Assembly: GCA_030692375.1 (NCBI GenBank) | Contig: JAUYCD010000022.1 | Location: 1 to 32,646 of the forward strand | From: Candidatus Latescibacter sp. | GTDB taxonomy: Bacteria > Latescibacterota > Latescibacteria > Latescibacterales > Latescibacteraceae | Direction: 5' to 3' | Length of the DNA: 32,646 bases | Shown: positions 1 to 9,009 of the stretch, one piece after another | Layout of the letters: each line of letters opens with the position of its first letter | How positions within the stretch are numbered: position 1 is the stretch's first letter | Position numbers and translations under genes: made by a program | The notes under the pieces: generated by a model | Database searches by the model: none | What the model was told of the DNA's origin: nothing | The model's input: only the letters and a program-made list of their open reading frames with translations

Positions 1-187
1 GTTAAGTCAATGCAATAAAGTTGGATTCATATTCCCCCCTTAACAAGGGGGGATGCCAAAGGCAGGGGGGATTTCTTTTTCCCGGCGAATAAAGATCCCC
101 CCGCCGCTTGAGCGGCGACCCCCTTTTTAAGGGGGGAAAAAGAAAAAGAAACTCCAGCACCAGACATTATCTGATTGACTTAACACT
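1..187. mobile_element. MITE-like terminal-inverted-repeat element, copy 1 (left edge cut by window)
   Basis: The stretch begins with GTTAAGTCAAT and ends (174-184) with ATTGACTTAAC, a perfect 11-bp terminal inverted repeat. The right end continues with CACT, matching AGTG before the left end of copy 2 at 26689-26875. The interior carries C-run/G-run inverted segments and a CGCCGC-TTGA-GCGGCG hairpin. No protein is encoded. Copy 2 is nearly identical over the whole length and lies in the same orientation, so both ends are defined by comparison. It sits just past the terminator of the envelope operon. A non-autonomous transposon is the simplest reading, and a large structured intergenic repeat is the alternative. 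Confidence 0.75.
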
Positions 188-234
188 AGTAAAATGAGAA
201 TGAAATGAACAATATAACAGTATTTACTTAAAAA

Positions 235-272
235 TAATAAAAAAGAGAGGGAAGTTTTTTACATCCCTCTCT
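235..272 (-). terminator. Rho-independent terminator of the envelope operon
   Basis: Read on the minus strand, AGAGAGGGA (272-264) pairs with TCCCTCTCT (252-244) around an 11-nt A-rich loop and runs into a T-rich tail. It lies 35 bp past the stop codon of the last gene of the block (307), as expected for the end of a long transcript. Confidence 0.85.
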
Positions 273-306
273 CAAGATGGAAAAAGCACTGTCCTTTTAT
301 TACGTG

Positions 307-1512
307 CTATTTCTGAGTCTGATCTACATAAACAGTAAAGTCAAGTGGATATAATACATTAACCGGAAGGGCGGGACCTTTTACGATGTTTGTGCCTTCA
401 AGCGGCATATTCTCGATTTTTTCGAATTTCAACGTCTTGATTACATCGAGAATGCAGTTCATGAAAGGTTCACTATTGATACCGGTCACCTCAACAACAT
501 TTTGTTTTGAAACAATTCCGCTGGGATCGATAGTGAACGAAACACCCATATGGCCCGGGCTTACCTGCCCCCTGCGGTATCTATCCAGGAAGCACTTTTC
601 CATCTGGGATACATTTGCTTCAAGCATCTGGTTAATAGCACGGTTATTTCGGGCTGTATCATTGGTACGGGCATTAACCAACTGAGACGGGTCGGTCACC
701 TTAACTCTGACTTTTTCCCGCTCCAATTCCGCCTGCCTCATTTCTCTCGTAACAGTCACCATATCAATCTTTCGATCGATATTGATGGAGATTGTTTTCG
801 AATCTGAAGGGCGATTAAATGCATCGAAGCGGTAAACAACATCATTCAGAACCAGTGTAGCCCTTTTTACTTCCGGCCGCAACGGGTCAAAGGTTATCAA
901 ACCAGTGTAGCTGTCCCCGCGGAAGATTTCCCCCTCAAGTCCGAAGCTTTTGCCACGCACCATTCCGAGGCGCATCTCGTAGCGGTAGAATTCATTCCCG
1001 GACTGACCAAGCAACGTTCGATAATAATCCTCAAAACTCTTTCCGAATTTTGCAGAAGCGATATTTACCGTATATGCGTGGTACGTTTCACCGGTATCGG
1101 TAATGAGAACCGCATTGGTCGGATCCAGCCGCATCTTTGGAAAAGTTCTGTTGATCAAGGTCACGCTAAACACTGTAAATCGATTCGGTGTGTATCCAAC
1201 ATTAGGTTCAATCCAGTTTCCATAGGTATATGGATTTGTTGAATACTCCCCATTCCTCGATTCATCAGGGAAAAGGGCGTTCAATTCTGCTTCTTTCACG
1301 TATCTCACCACAACGCTTGAACCGCCCAGATCATAAATAAGTGCTCCTGTATCCTTATCCAGAGATTTTAAAGGATCTTTTTCCTCAAGATTGGGTACCA
1401 GATAAGAACTATATCTGATTTCAGGAGGATACAGGAAACAATTAGCCAGCACAAGCAGCGGTAAAACAAAGATACTGGAAATGATTATTTTCTTTCTTAC
1501 ACGTAAGGACAT
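307..1512 (-). CDS. TonB-like protein with AgmX/PglI-type C-terminal domain
   Basis: This 401-residue envelope protein has an N-terminal hydrophobic segment (about residues 8-25) ending in LANC, a poor lipobox, so it may be a signal anchor rather than a lipoprotein. The C-terminal 100 residues match the AgmX/PglI C-terminal pattern: a paired-cysteine module with MEKCF and MNCILDV flanking VSFTIDPSGIV, related to the TonB C-terminal fold. Such domains usually reach across the periplasm and pass work from an ExbBD motor to an outer-membrane partner. The ATG at 1512 is chosen over the upstream GTG (1524) because AGAAGGTGG lies 8 nt before it. It is the last gene of the run ExbB-ExbD-ExbD-DUF4159 and is followed by a terminator. 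Its exact partner is not known. Confidence 0.7.
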   Translation of the reverse strand: MSLRVRKKIIISSIFVLPLLVLANCFLYPPEIRYSSYLVPNLEEKDPLKSLDKDTGALIYDLGGSSVVVRYVKEAELNALFPDESRNGEYSTNPYTYGNWIEPNVGYTPNRFTVFSVTLINRTFPKMRLDPTNAVLITDTGETYHAYTVNIASAKFGKSFEDYYRTLLGQSGNEFYRYEMRLGMVRGKSFGLEGEIFRGDSYTGLITFDPLRPEVKRATLVLNDVVYRFDAFNRPSDSKTISINIDRKIDMVTVTREMRQAELEREKVRVKVTDPSQLVNARTNDTARNNRAINQMLEANVSQMEKCFLDRYRRGQVSPGHMGVSFTIDPSGIVSKQNVVEVTGINSEPFMNCILDVIKTLKFEKIENMPLEGTNIVKGPALPVNVLYPLDFTVYVDQTQK

Positions 1513-1566
1513 TTCCAATTCCACCTTCTGTTTAACAGTTTATGGATTTTAGTCTTTTTCCACACA

Positions 1567-2817
1567 TTACTGGACAGCAGAGAAAATTTCCATCTTCTGC
1601 TGGGCGATGCCGCCGGCCTGGGTGAGGGCGAACACGATCATGTTCACTCCCATCTTGAGCTGCGGATCGTTATTGGTTACATCTTTCCATTTGAAGGCAT
1701 ACCCTTTGTCCGAGTAGATCGCCACCAGACGGTTGTCAATGGTGATCCCCTCCAGGTACAGCACCGGCTTGGACATGGTCATGCCGCGTGCCGTGTACCC
1801 CTGCAGGGCCGCTGAATCTGTGGTCACCATTTTATACATCTCAGATCCCTGGGGCGGACCGTCATTGAAATCGAAGAAACAATGGTATACCGGATGATCA
1901 TTGGGAATAGGCAGAAATATTGCATCGGCCCCCAACGAATCCCGCAGCATCTGACGAAGCGAGGCTTCCGCCTGTCCGAACTCATACCAAGGTTCTCCGT
2001 TGTCGATTACTGCAAAACCTCCCTTGCGCAGATAATCCCCGAAAATCTTCCGCTCGATCTCGGTCAGCTCAAATGCCTGATCGGCGATTATATACACAAA
2101 CGGCGTTTCGTAAATCTTCCGCGAATCCAGGAAGAGGTGGGCATCCACTTTGGCGTTGATATTGGTATGGCGGTTTACCGCCTCCACAAGCTGGATCACC
2201 GACCGCTTTAAAGTGTCGGGCGGCCTGAGCTGTGCGCCCCATGCCGTGCCGATATAGATAAAGCCTTTGATGTTCTGCTTGTTGTTCGGGTCCTGAATCA
2301 CCATCGCCTTGTACTGGCCGGTGTCCAGGTCATCGAGCGAGATCATCTCCTCCTTCATCGAAATCGTCTTCTCAGGCTCACGGGTAGCGGTCATCTGGAT
2401 GTTGAGTGCCTGGGGCACAAACACTTCCTGCCCCACATCCATCTTCATTTCCGTGGTGTAATCAAATGTCGCCACCGTCCCCATCAAATCCGTGGTCTGG
2501 ATGGACTTGGTCTGAATATCGGCGGTAGGCTTGCGCTGCTCGATCTCTCTTCTCTGCATTATACGCTGGGCCACCCGTTTCTTCTTGAATTCGAATGCTT
2601 TGGTCATGCGCGGACGACGGATCACCAACTCCATGGACGGCGGTTTCACCACCTTCACTTCCGTCTTCTTGAACATGAAAAACGAGGCGGATGCAGCAAA
2701 CATCGAGATCGACAAAAGAAGCCCTAAATAGAAAAGCCTCTGTGTCTCTTTCTCCAGTTTCTCCATGTCAATGACATCGGAGAATCCGGAAAATCGGGAT
2801 TTGAACTGCTCCTGCAT
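1567..2817 (-). CDS. Membrane-anchored DUF4159 protein with TonB-like N-terminus
   Basis: A cytoplasmic leader of about 27 residues is followed by one transmembrane helix (about 28-49). A basic, Pro/Arg/Gln-rich linker comes next (about 58-100, including MELVIRRPRM), and this layout is that of TonB. The C-terminal half (about 185-405) matches DUF4159, with the PFVYIIADQAFELTE and LRKGGFAVIDNG segments that place it in the glutamine-amidotransferase-like fold; no catalytic Cys-His-Glu set is evident. The periplasmic position of this domain is inferred from the single helix. ATG 2817 is preferred over TTG 2823 because AGGTG sits 7 nt upstream. It lies 34 bp after the second ExbD, so it is probably driven by that motor. 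Its biochemical role is unknown. Confidence 0.75.
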   Translation of the reverse strand: MQEQFKSRFSGFSDVIDMEKLEKETQRLFYLGLLLSISMFAASASFFMFKKTEVKVVKPPSMELVIRRPRMTKAFEFKKKRVAQRIMQRREIEQRKPTADIQTKSIQTTDLMGTVATFDYTTEMKMDVGQEVFVPQALNIQMTATREPEKTISMKEEMISLDDLDTGQYKAMVIQDPNNKQNIKGFIYIGTAWGAQLRPPDTLKRSVIQLVEAVNRHTNINAKVDAHLFLDSRKIYETPFVYIIADQAFELTEIERKIFGDYLRKGGFAVIDNGEPWYEFGQAEASLRQMLRDSLGADAIFLPIPNDHPVYHCFFDFNDGPPQGSEMYKMVTTDSAALQGYTARGMTMSKPVLYLEGITIDNRLVAIYSDKGYAFKWKDVTNNDPQLKMGVNMIVFALTQAGGIAQQKMEIFSAVQ

Positions 2818-2851
2818 TGCCAATCACCTGTCCTTAGGTTAAAAATTCTGG

Positions 2852-3316
2852 TTATTTCGTTTTCTTCGCTTTTGCCCTGTCAAATGCGGTTTCCTGTCCT
2901 GTATCCTTATCTACGCCTATATTCTCGGTTGATAAGGCAATAGTTTCTATTCCAACTGCTTTAGTCAGGCGCATCAATTTTAATACATCGCCGTGCTTGG
3001 CGGCTTTGTCAGCGCGGATGACAATCGACTTATCTCCTGTTTTCTGTTTTTCATTCAACAGAAAAGAGTCGAACGAATCAAAAGTCACAGGTTTCCCACC
3101 GATTTGGATTGTACCCTCAGCATCCAACTCCACAATAATCTGTTTTTTATCGAGCTTTGCAGGGTTATATGCGTCGGGTAATGTCATCTTGAGCTGAGCC
3201 GGATTCTTGAACACCGTGGTGATCATGAAAAAGATAAGCAGCAGAAACACGCAATCGATCATCGGTGTCATATCCATTGCCGGTCCTTCTCGTTCTTCAT
3301 CTTTTTTTCTTGACAT
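2852..3316 (-). CDS. ExbD/TolR-family biopolymer transport protein (second copy)
   Basis: The 154-residue protein has the standard ExbD plan: a short charged N-terminus, the motif MDMTPMIDCVFLLLIFFM with the proton-carrying aspartate at residue 21 inside the single transmembrane helix, then a periplasmic domain of about 110 residues. The C-terminus has a 20-residue charged extension beyond the usual fold. Together with ExbB it forms the inner-membrane motor that couples the proton gradient to a TonB-like protein. It follows the other ExbD by 26 bp, and GGAG is well placed before the ATG. Two unlike ExbDs beside one ExbB recall AglQ and AglS of the myxobacterial gliding motor; that comparison is inference. 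Confidence 0.9.
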   Translation of the reverse strand: MSRKKDEEREGPAMDMTPMIDCVFLLLIFFMITTVFKNPAQLKMTLPDAYNPAKLDKKQIIVELDAEGTIQIGGKPVTFDSFDSFLLNEKQKTGDKSIVIRADKAAKHGDVLKLMRLTKAVGIETIALSTENIGVDKDTGQETAFDRAKAKKTK

Positions 3317-3342
3317 CGAAATCTCCGCAAAAATGAACTAAA

Positions 3343-3780
3343 TCAATTCCCGGCGCCCCGGGCCTGCTGCTCGACTGCAAAGGCCATGCCTTCCACCCCC
3401 TGCCCTTTAGCCACATCCATGGCATATATTACTGCACCGTGAGGCGCCTGGGGATCGCCCTGGAAAATAACATTTTTATTGTTATTCTCTTCCATGGCTC
3501 CTTTTATGGCGCTGGCCAAAGCTTCAGCCGGTACAGGAGAACCCGCAACGGTGTATTGGCCTTCAGAGGAAATGGTTACATTGATATCTTTCTTTTTCTG
3601 CTGCTGTTCTTCCTGTTGATCTGCAGGGCCGGGCAAATCAACGACCAGGCCTCTAACATCGATGAATGTGGTTGTTATCATAAAGAATATCAGGAGAAGG
3701 AAAATGCAGTCGGTCATGGGCGTCATATCCATTGCCGCTTCTCCAATCTCTATTTCAGTTCCTTTTCTTTTAATAATCAT
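3343..3780 (-). CDS. ExbD/TolR-family biopolymer transport protein (first copy)
   Basis: This 145-residue ExbD has the motif AAMDMTPMTDCIFLLLIFFM. Asp24 lies in the membrane helix at the position essential for proton conduction in the family. A Gln/Lys-rich stretch (QQEEQQQKKK) separates the helix from the periplasmic domain. It lies 23 bp after exbB and shares only the helix motif closely with the second ExbD, so the two are old paralogues rather than a fresh duplication. The space before the ATG contains a run of eight G on the coding strand (3797-3790) in place of a normal ribosome binding site; a length change there could alter expression. Confidence 0.9.
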   Translation of the reverse strand: MIIKRKGTEIEIGEAAMDMTPMTDCIFLLLIFFMITTTFIDVRGLVVDLPGPADQQEEQQQKKKDINVTISSEGQYTVAGSPVPAEALASAIKGAMEENNNKNVIFQGDPQAPHGAVIYAMDVAKGQGVEGMAFAVEQQARGAGN

Positions 3781-3803
3781 AAATGATCGCCCCCCCCATA
3801 CAG

Positions 3804-4529
3804 TTATTTTACTTTCTCCAGTTGAGCAAGTAAAGTGTTGGCGAACGATACGGCATACAGTTCGATGCTGGCGCGCGATGAATCCGCCTTATTGGCCAGA
3901 TACCGATACATAACCACCGACGGAATAGCGATGAACAGACCGGTTGCGGTGGTGATCAGCGCCTCGGAAATACCTGCAGCCACCACTTTCGGATCGCCGG
4001 TACCGGACGCCGCAATGGAGTTGAACGCGGAAATCATTCCCGTAATGGTTCCCAAAAGTCCGAGAAGAGTGGAGATACTGCCGACCGTTGCCAGAGCGGG
4101 AAGGAATCTGCCTACATAACCTTTTACCGATTCATCAATGGTCACCAGCAATTCTTCACGGAATTCATTCAAATCACCTTGCTGTGTAAGGAATCTGGTA
4201 ACGGGATCAGACGCTTCTAACGAGGCGCCTATTGCCTTGCGACGTGCAGTAAGATCACGTTTTTCCGCAGCGAGAGTGTCGAATCTCTTGAGAAGACGTG
4301 CAAAAACATAATTCATGACACCCTTGCCTTTGGCAACTTTCTTTGCCGCAGCTTCCAAACCCCCTTTATCGAACTCCGATTCAAGGTCATTGAGTTGTTT
4401 TTCACAACTTCTTGGGCTGGGCAAGCGATGCAGGGTAATCGTTCTTTCAAACACCACAGCCAAACCCGTGAGAGCTGACGCCAGAAGAGGCCACATACAA
4501 ATGCCGCCGGCTTTGAAAATCTCGATCAT
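3804..4529 (-). CDS. ExbB/TolQ/MotA-family proton channel protein
   Basis: The 241-residue inner-membrane protein has a first helix near residues 8-28, a cytoplasmic stretch of about 100 residues, and two further helices (about 143-170 and 190-212). The pore-lining threonines of the family are visible in GLLGTITGMI and ALITTATGLFIAIP. It is the stator channel partner of the two ExbD proteins encoded directly after it. The start at 4529 is preceded by GGAGATGGAG. Its length is typical of ExbB/TolQ. It stands at the head of the energising half of the operon, 41 bp after the lipoprotein gene. Confidence 0.93.
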   Translation of the reverse strand: MIEIFKAGGICMWPLLASALTGLAVVFERTITLHRLPSPRSCEKQLNDLESEFDKGGLEAAAKKVAKGKGVMNYVFARLLKRFDTLAAEKRDLTARRKAIGASLEASDPVTRFLTQQGDLNEFREELLVTIDESVKGYVGRFLPALATVGSISTLLGLLGTITGMISAFNSIAASGTGDPKVVAAGISEALITTATGLFIAIPSVVMYRYLANKADSSRASIELYAVSFANTLLAQLEKVK

Positions 4530-4570
4530 GGTACTCCATCTCCTTTCAGTATTGTTTCCTTAACATTGTG

Positions 4571-5032
4571 TTATTTCCAATTGACGAGAGCGCTGTCCAC
4601 AACAGCTCTCGGGCCGATAAAATCAGTCAAGGTTTTGTTGTTATATAGAGCGGATACAGTAAAGTATACAACATGCAACAAGGTATCCGGAACAGTAGTA
4701 TATCCCATACTTTTCAATACCTTTGTGGTCTGTAATGTATAGGTAGTCTTCAAGCTGTTTGTATATTCGTCCCGTACCTTGCCGAGATCGAAAACGCTTG
4801 AATCGGACCAGGATACCAGATAATTTGTGACCGATGTCGTATCAGGCATACTCCATGTCAGCCGAATCGAATCAGTTTTTGCCACCGTGTTTTTGAAGAA
4901 TGAGGCTACAAGGTTCACCGGCCTTTTGGTTTGTTCAAATACACTGAAAGACGGCGCCACATTATCTTTGCTGCAACCGTAGGCTATTGTAATTATCAGC
5001 GCTGTTGCCAGGAAAAATACTATCCTTTTCAC
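4571..5032 (-). CDS. Small outer-envelope lipoprotein with Fn3-like domain
   Basis: The 153-residue protein starts with a signal peptide ending in AYGC, an acceptable lipobox (lipidated Cys at residue 20). The mature part has a beta-sandwich-like pattern typical of fibronectin type III folds: an N-terminal RPVNLVASF strand, IRLTWSMP, TNYLVSWSDS and VYFTVSALYN. The start is GTG at 5032 with AAGGAG nine bases upstream. It lies between the PGLGQ protein and ExbB, with gaps under 45 bp, so it is probably part of the same machine, perhaps a periplasm-facing adaptor. No specific family was recognised. Confidence 0.7.
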   Translation of the reverse strand: MKRIVFFLATALIITIAYGCSKDNVAPSFSVFEQTKRPVNLVASFFKNTVAKTDSIRLTWSMPDTTSVTNYLVSWSDSSVFDLGKVRDEYTNSLKTTYTLQTTKVLKSMGYTTVPDTLLHVVYFTVSALYNNKTLTDFIGPRAVVDSALVNWK

Positions 5033-5050
5033 TGAAATTATCTCCTTTTC

Positions 5051-5626
5051 CTAAAATCTTGTTGACACTAGTATGCCTGGTTTCCTGTCAACCAGAGCTG
5101 ATTCTACTATAATATTTTTCCGTATTTCAGCTTTTTTACTCTCATTTGAGGATGGAGTAAAGAATATTGCATCAAATAAATTATACGCATAAACAGCCGC
5201 TGCTACAATCAAAGCAGTATTTCTGGTCGAATTCAGATTATCAAGAGTATCGTTTTTACTCTTTAAATCTGTATACAGCTTTAAAGCGCCGCCCTTGCCG
5301 TCATAGCTTCCTCTCCTCGCAGTCGCCATACCGGAAAGAATGGAAATGTCTCTGTCATAGGTATCCAGATTGGTCTTATAGTTTTCATTGTTATTCACAA
5401 AAATAGCCAGTGACGTTACTCCAGCGAGGAAAAAAGTCACACCTTTGACTTTTTGTCCGACTGTCATTTGACCAAGACCGGGGAAAAGCATGGAAAGAAC
5501 CACTGCTTCTCGTTTCGATACCGTGGCGGCACGCACAAAGCTCTCTTCATTTTGTGCAAACGTAACTCCCAGAGTGCTAAAGAAAAGGAGTACAGACAAG
5601 CCGGTGATTGATGCTGCCTTTAACAT
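5051..5626 (-). CDS. Small membrane protein with PGLGQ motif (DUF5683-like)
   Basis: The 191-residue protein has a cleavable signal (LLFFSTLGVTFAQ) and then the segment SMLFPGLGQMTVGQKVKGV, which resembles the PGLGQ-turn motif of DUF5683-type membrane proteins. One hydrophobic helix follows directly (FFLAGVTSLAIFV), and a second lies near ALIVAAAVYAYNLFDAIF. The start at 5626 is set by GGGAGG just upstream; a longer frame reaching 5740 would overlap the end of the TPR gene and lacks a good start. Between the two helices lies a soluble, probably helical stretch of about 60 residues. Its function is unknown. Position between the TPR protein and the lipoprotein suggests an accessory of the complex. 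Confidence 0.7.
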   Translation of the reverse strand: MLKAASITGLSVLLFFSTLGVTFAQNEESFVRAATVSKREAVVLSMLFPGLGQMTVGQKVKGVTFFLAGVTSLAIFVNNNENYKTNLDTYDRDISILSGMATARRGSYDGKGGALKLYTDLKSKNDTLDNLNSTRNTALIVAAAVYAYNLFDAIFFTPSSNESKKAEIRKNIIVESALVDRKPGILVSTRF

Positions 5627-5657
5627 ACTCAATTTTGCCTCCCTCTTTATATCGAGT

Positions 5658-8600
5658 TTATAACTTGTTCGCAACGATATAATCTTTATGCGCCTTAGCA
5701 AATGTGAAAGCTTCCTGAGTAACAGCGCCGGTTGACTCAAATTTCTTCATAACCTTATCGAATGCGTCAGCAGCTTTCTGCCATTCACCCAATTCTTCGT
5801 AAGTTATCCCCACATTAGATAACGCACCGGTTTCACTCTCGGTTCCAGGATATTTCAAAATGACTGCCTCAAAACCTGTGGCAGCCTGACGGTACCAACC
5901 CATGACAGTAGCAGGATCCGCTTTCCCTTCACGAGCTTTTCCGAAAGGCTCATACGCTTTCTCATATTCAACGTATGCAACGGTCTCTTTAAGTTCATTT
6001 ATCGTATCCGGAATCTTCTTCGCGACATCAGATTCAGGGTATTTTTTAAGAACTTCCTGATAGGTATTCAATGCATCCTCATATTTTTGGGCATTGTAAT
6101 ACGAGTCGGCAATACTGAACAGAGACTGCGCAGCAAATCTACTTTTCGGGTACTTATCAACCATCTGCCGAAGGGTTGCCATGGCTTCATCTTCCCTCTG
6201 CAGGTCCAAAAGCGCCCAGGCTTTGGTGAAGAGCGCTTCTTCAGCCTTTTCATGATTAGGATACTTTGTTATTACGGCATTAAAACCATTTACCGATTCT
6301 GAGTAGTTTCCGAGATTGTAATTACAGTCAGAATAATAGTAGATTGCTTCAGCGGTAAATTCCGAATTCGGATATCTATCAGAAAATGATTTGAATGCGT
6401 TTAGAGCCTCGGGAAACCTGCGCCCGTTATAATAGCAGAATCCGAGATAATAATGGGCCATTTCGGTCATCGCCGTGTTCGGAAATGCTTTTATGTATTG
6501 ATTGAAATAATCTCCAGAAATATCGAGAGCATCTTTCTCTGTATTAAGTTTTGTTAGATACATCGCAGCGACTTTGATCAGCATATCGCTGGAATAAACT
6601 GAATTAGGAAACTTTTTATACCCATCACTATAGTATTCAACGGCTTTTTTGTAATCTGACTGATTCTCCGCAAAAATACCCAGGTAATAATAAGCTTCCT
6701 CTTTATAATAAAATTCAGAATTTTCCGGCTTTTTGCCTTCAGCAATGTCGGAGTTTATCATCATGGCGGCAAATTTTGTCAGATTGGCGTTGTCCTGCGC
6801 CTGAAAACTGATCTGCATGAGATTACGTAAAAAGCCCAGTTTTTCAACCGGATCCTGTGTAGAATTATACAGACCGAGATAGGTATCGATTGCCTGGGCG
6901 CTCTTTTGCTGTCTGACACTGATCATGGCCAAACGCATCTGGGCGTCCCGTTTGATTTTCGGATCTGTACTGTTCATCAATTCTTTCAAATCCGACTCAG
7001 CGCGGTTGTACTGACCCAAATCAATAAGTACCGTGGCACGATACACAGAAGTCTGTTCGCGAGTTTCCGGAACATTGAGATCGTACGACTTGTTATAATA
7101 GGTGAGGGCATCGTTAAGCTTTGTACTATCTTTTTGGGCTTCTGCAATGCTTCTGCATGCGCTTCCCATCATGATGTAAAACTGCGAAAGACGATAAACC
7201 CCGTCAACAGCGCCGGTATCTTCAACTGCGTATTTCATTGCATCCAGAGCTTCCTGGAATTTTGACTCTTTTATGAGGGTCTGTGCAGCAAAGAGACGGG
7301 CAGTGGTAAAGAGAGTTTTGTCCTTTCGCGAAACTTTCAAGAATGGATCAACCGCTTCGTTCTCTCTCCCGGCATCCTTATAACAGCGAGCCAACTGGAA
7401 CCAGGCATTATGAATATACTCATCTTTGGGAAATTCTTGAATAATTTTAGTGTAAAGCCCTATAGCTTCATCGAATTTCTTCATCTCCTGTAAGCCGACT
7501 GCCGTTTGATAATAACACCCCAGGCGGTAAGGCGTTTCAGGAAATTCCTTCATTAAAAGATTATACTCATCAATCGCTTTTTGGATGAATTCCGGTGTTC
7601 CGGTCTTTTGGTAGGCTAAGCCGAGGTTATAGTAGACGACCGCTTTCAAATCAGATTCAGGATAATCTTTCAATATTCGTTCATAGGTTTTAATGGATTG
7701 GGCGATACTATCCTGACCTAGCTGAGTTTCCTTTTTTCGCAACAATGTAGAGCCATTTTCATAAAATGAACGGGCTTGATAATAGAAAGCTTTATCAAGA
7801 TCAAATCCGGCTCGTAATGCAACATCGTTATAAATGTTGATGTAATTGGTGAACTCTGTCAGCGATTTATCAAAAATAAAATTGTCAAAATATCTTTTGG
7901 CTATTTCTACCTGCATCTTTGCCTGGAAAATCTTGTCATTCACTTCGTCAATGGCATCACGGTAAGCCTGGATGGATGATTCAAGATCACCTTTTGCGAA
8001 ATACATATCGGCAAGTCGTCTATAGGCTTCGGAGATAAGATTCTTATCAAACCTGAAAAGTACGGCAACACGTTTGTACGCTGCCTCAGCCTGTTTGAAA
8101 TCTCCGACCTCCGCATAACTGGCGCCAATTTTCAACTGAGCTTTAGCGGCAAGGTCAAGAGCTGTCTGGTCGGCCAGTCCGGCGAGTTTCTGGCGCTGGA
8201 TTTTTTGGATTTCCTGATCAGTCATCTCATTGATACGCATCTTGTCTACCAGCCGCTGGTAGTATGGAATGGCTTCGGCGAACTTTTTCTGATCAAAATA
8301 TGCCTCGCCTACCTGGAATAACGCGCGATCCGGAAGATTTCCGCTTGGGAAACGAGTCAACAGCCTGGTAAATGCATCAATGCTTTGATCATACTTTTTC
8401 GTGTCGTAGTATGCCCAGCCGATATTATACATGGCATTCAATACGTACGAGCTGTTTGGGTAATTCTGAATCAGCTTGTTCCCTTCCTGAATTACCCTTT
8501 CATGATCATTGATCAAGTACCATGTCTCAATAACACGGTTTTGTGACTGGGCGCGCAGTTCATCTACTTTAGACCTGTCCTGGGTTTTGGTAAAATAATC

Positions 8601-8972
8601 ACTTGCTTTCTGCACATATTCGAGCGCCAGTTTTTTTGCCTTCTCTTTATCACTGTCCGTTTTGGCAGTAGTTTCCGAACTTTTCTGGTCTTTTGCCATT
8701 TGAAAATACGAATTACCGGACTGGTACAGTGTGAGGTCCTTTATGGGACATCTCAAATTCCCATATTCGGCAATCACTTTTTCATCATCAAGAAAACGGC
8801 TCTGCATTTTGAAAACCTGATCATACTTTTCAAGAGACTGGTCATATGCTTTGGAAGCATAGAATTTTTGGGCAGCGGAAAATTCTGCCTGCATTTCATC
8901 AGGTGTCGGTACGCCGGACACAAAGTACGCCATACCAACAATCACAACTAAAAAGGCATACCCGATATTCAT
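5658..8972 (-). CDS. Giant periplasmic tetratricopeptide-repeat protein
   Basis: This 1104-residue protein has a signal sequence (VVIVGMAYFVSG, cleavage near residue 20) followed almost end to end by TPR units. Typical helix pairs include YNIGWAYYDTKKYDQSIDAF, YYNLGLAYQKTGTPEFIQKA and SIADSYYNAQKYEDALNTY, with the frequent YPNS/YPES turn of outer-membrane TPR proteins such as BamD/YbgF. A solenoid this long could span much of the periplasm and act as a scaffold. It is placed 37 bp after the large outer-membrane protein and before ExbBD. Long TPR proteins next to TolQR-like motors occur in the myxobacterial Glt gliding complex (for example GltD/GltE); this is an analogy, not an assignment. Confidence 0.88.
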   Translation of the reverse strand: MNIGYAFLVVIVGMAYFVSGVPTPDEMQAEFSAAQKFYASKAYDQSLEKYDQVFKMQSRFLDDEKVIAEYGNLRCPIKDLTLYQSGNSYFQMAKDQKSSETTAKTDSDKEKAKKLALEYVQKASDYFTKTQDRSKVDELRAQSQNRVIETWYLINDHERVIQEGNKLIQNYPNSSYVLNAMYNIGWAYYDTKKYDQSIDAFTRLLTRFPSGNLPDRALFQVGEAYFDQKKFAEAIPYYQRLVDKMRINEMTDQEIQKIQRQKLAGLADQTALDLAAKAQLKIGASYAEVGDFKQAEAAYKRVAVLFRFDKNLISEAYRRLADMYFAKGDLESSIQAYRDAIDEVNDKIFQAKMQVEIAKRYFDNFIFDKSLTEFTNYINIYNDVALRAGFDLDKAFYYQARSFYENGSTLLRKKETQLGQDSIAQSIKTYERILKDYPESDLKAVVYYNLGLAYQKTGTPEFIQKAIDEYNLLMKEFPETPYRLGCYYQTAVGLQEMKKFDEAIGLYTKIIQEFPKDEYIHNAWFQLARCYKDAGRENEAVDPFLKVSRKDKTLFTTARLFAAQTLIKESKFQEALDAMKYAVEDTGAVDGVYRLSQFYIMMGSACRSIAEAQKDSTKLNDALTYYNKSYDLNVPETREQTSVYRATVLIDLGQYNRAESDLKELMNSTDPKIKRDAQMRLAMISVRQQKSAQAIDTYLGLYNSTQDPVEKLGFLRNLMQISFQAQDNANLTKFAAMMINSDIAEGKKPENSEFYYKEEAYYYLGIFAENQSDYKKAVEYYSDGYKKFPNSVYSSDMLIKVAAMYLTKLNTEKDALDISGDYFNQYIKAFPNTAMTEMAHYYLGFCYYNGRRFPEALNAFKSFSDRYPNSEFTAEAIYYYSDCNYNLGNYSESVNGFNAVITKYPNHEKAEEALFTKAWALLDLQREDEAMATLRQMVDKYPKSRFAAQSLFSIADSYYNAQKYEDALNTYQEVLKKYPESDVAKKIPDTINELKETVAYVEYEKAYEPFGKAREGKADPATVMGWYRQAATGFEAVILKYPGTESETGALSNVGITYEELGEWQKAADAFDKVMKKFESTGAVTQEAFTFAKAHKDYIVANKL

Positions 8973-9009
8973 CTCTCATCACAACCTTTCGTGTTTTGAT
9001 AACGAATTT

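Noticed and set aside
307-1567. Nutrient-uptake TonB system
   Set aside because: No TonB-dependent receptor, plug domain or transporter is present. The partners are TPR, barrel and DUF4159 proteins.
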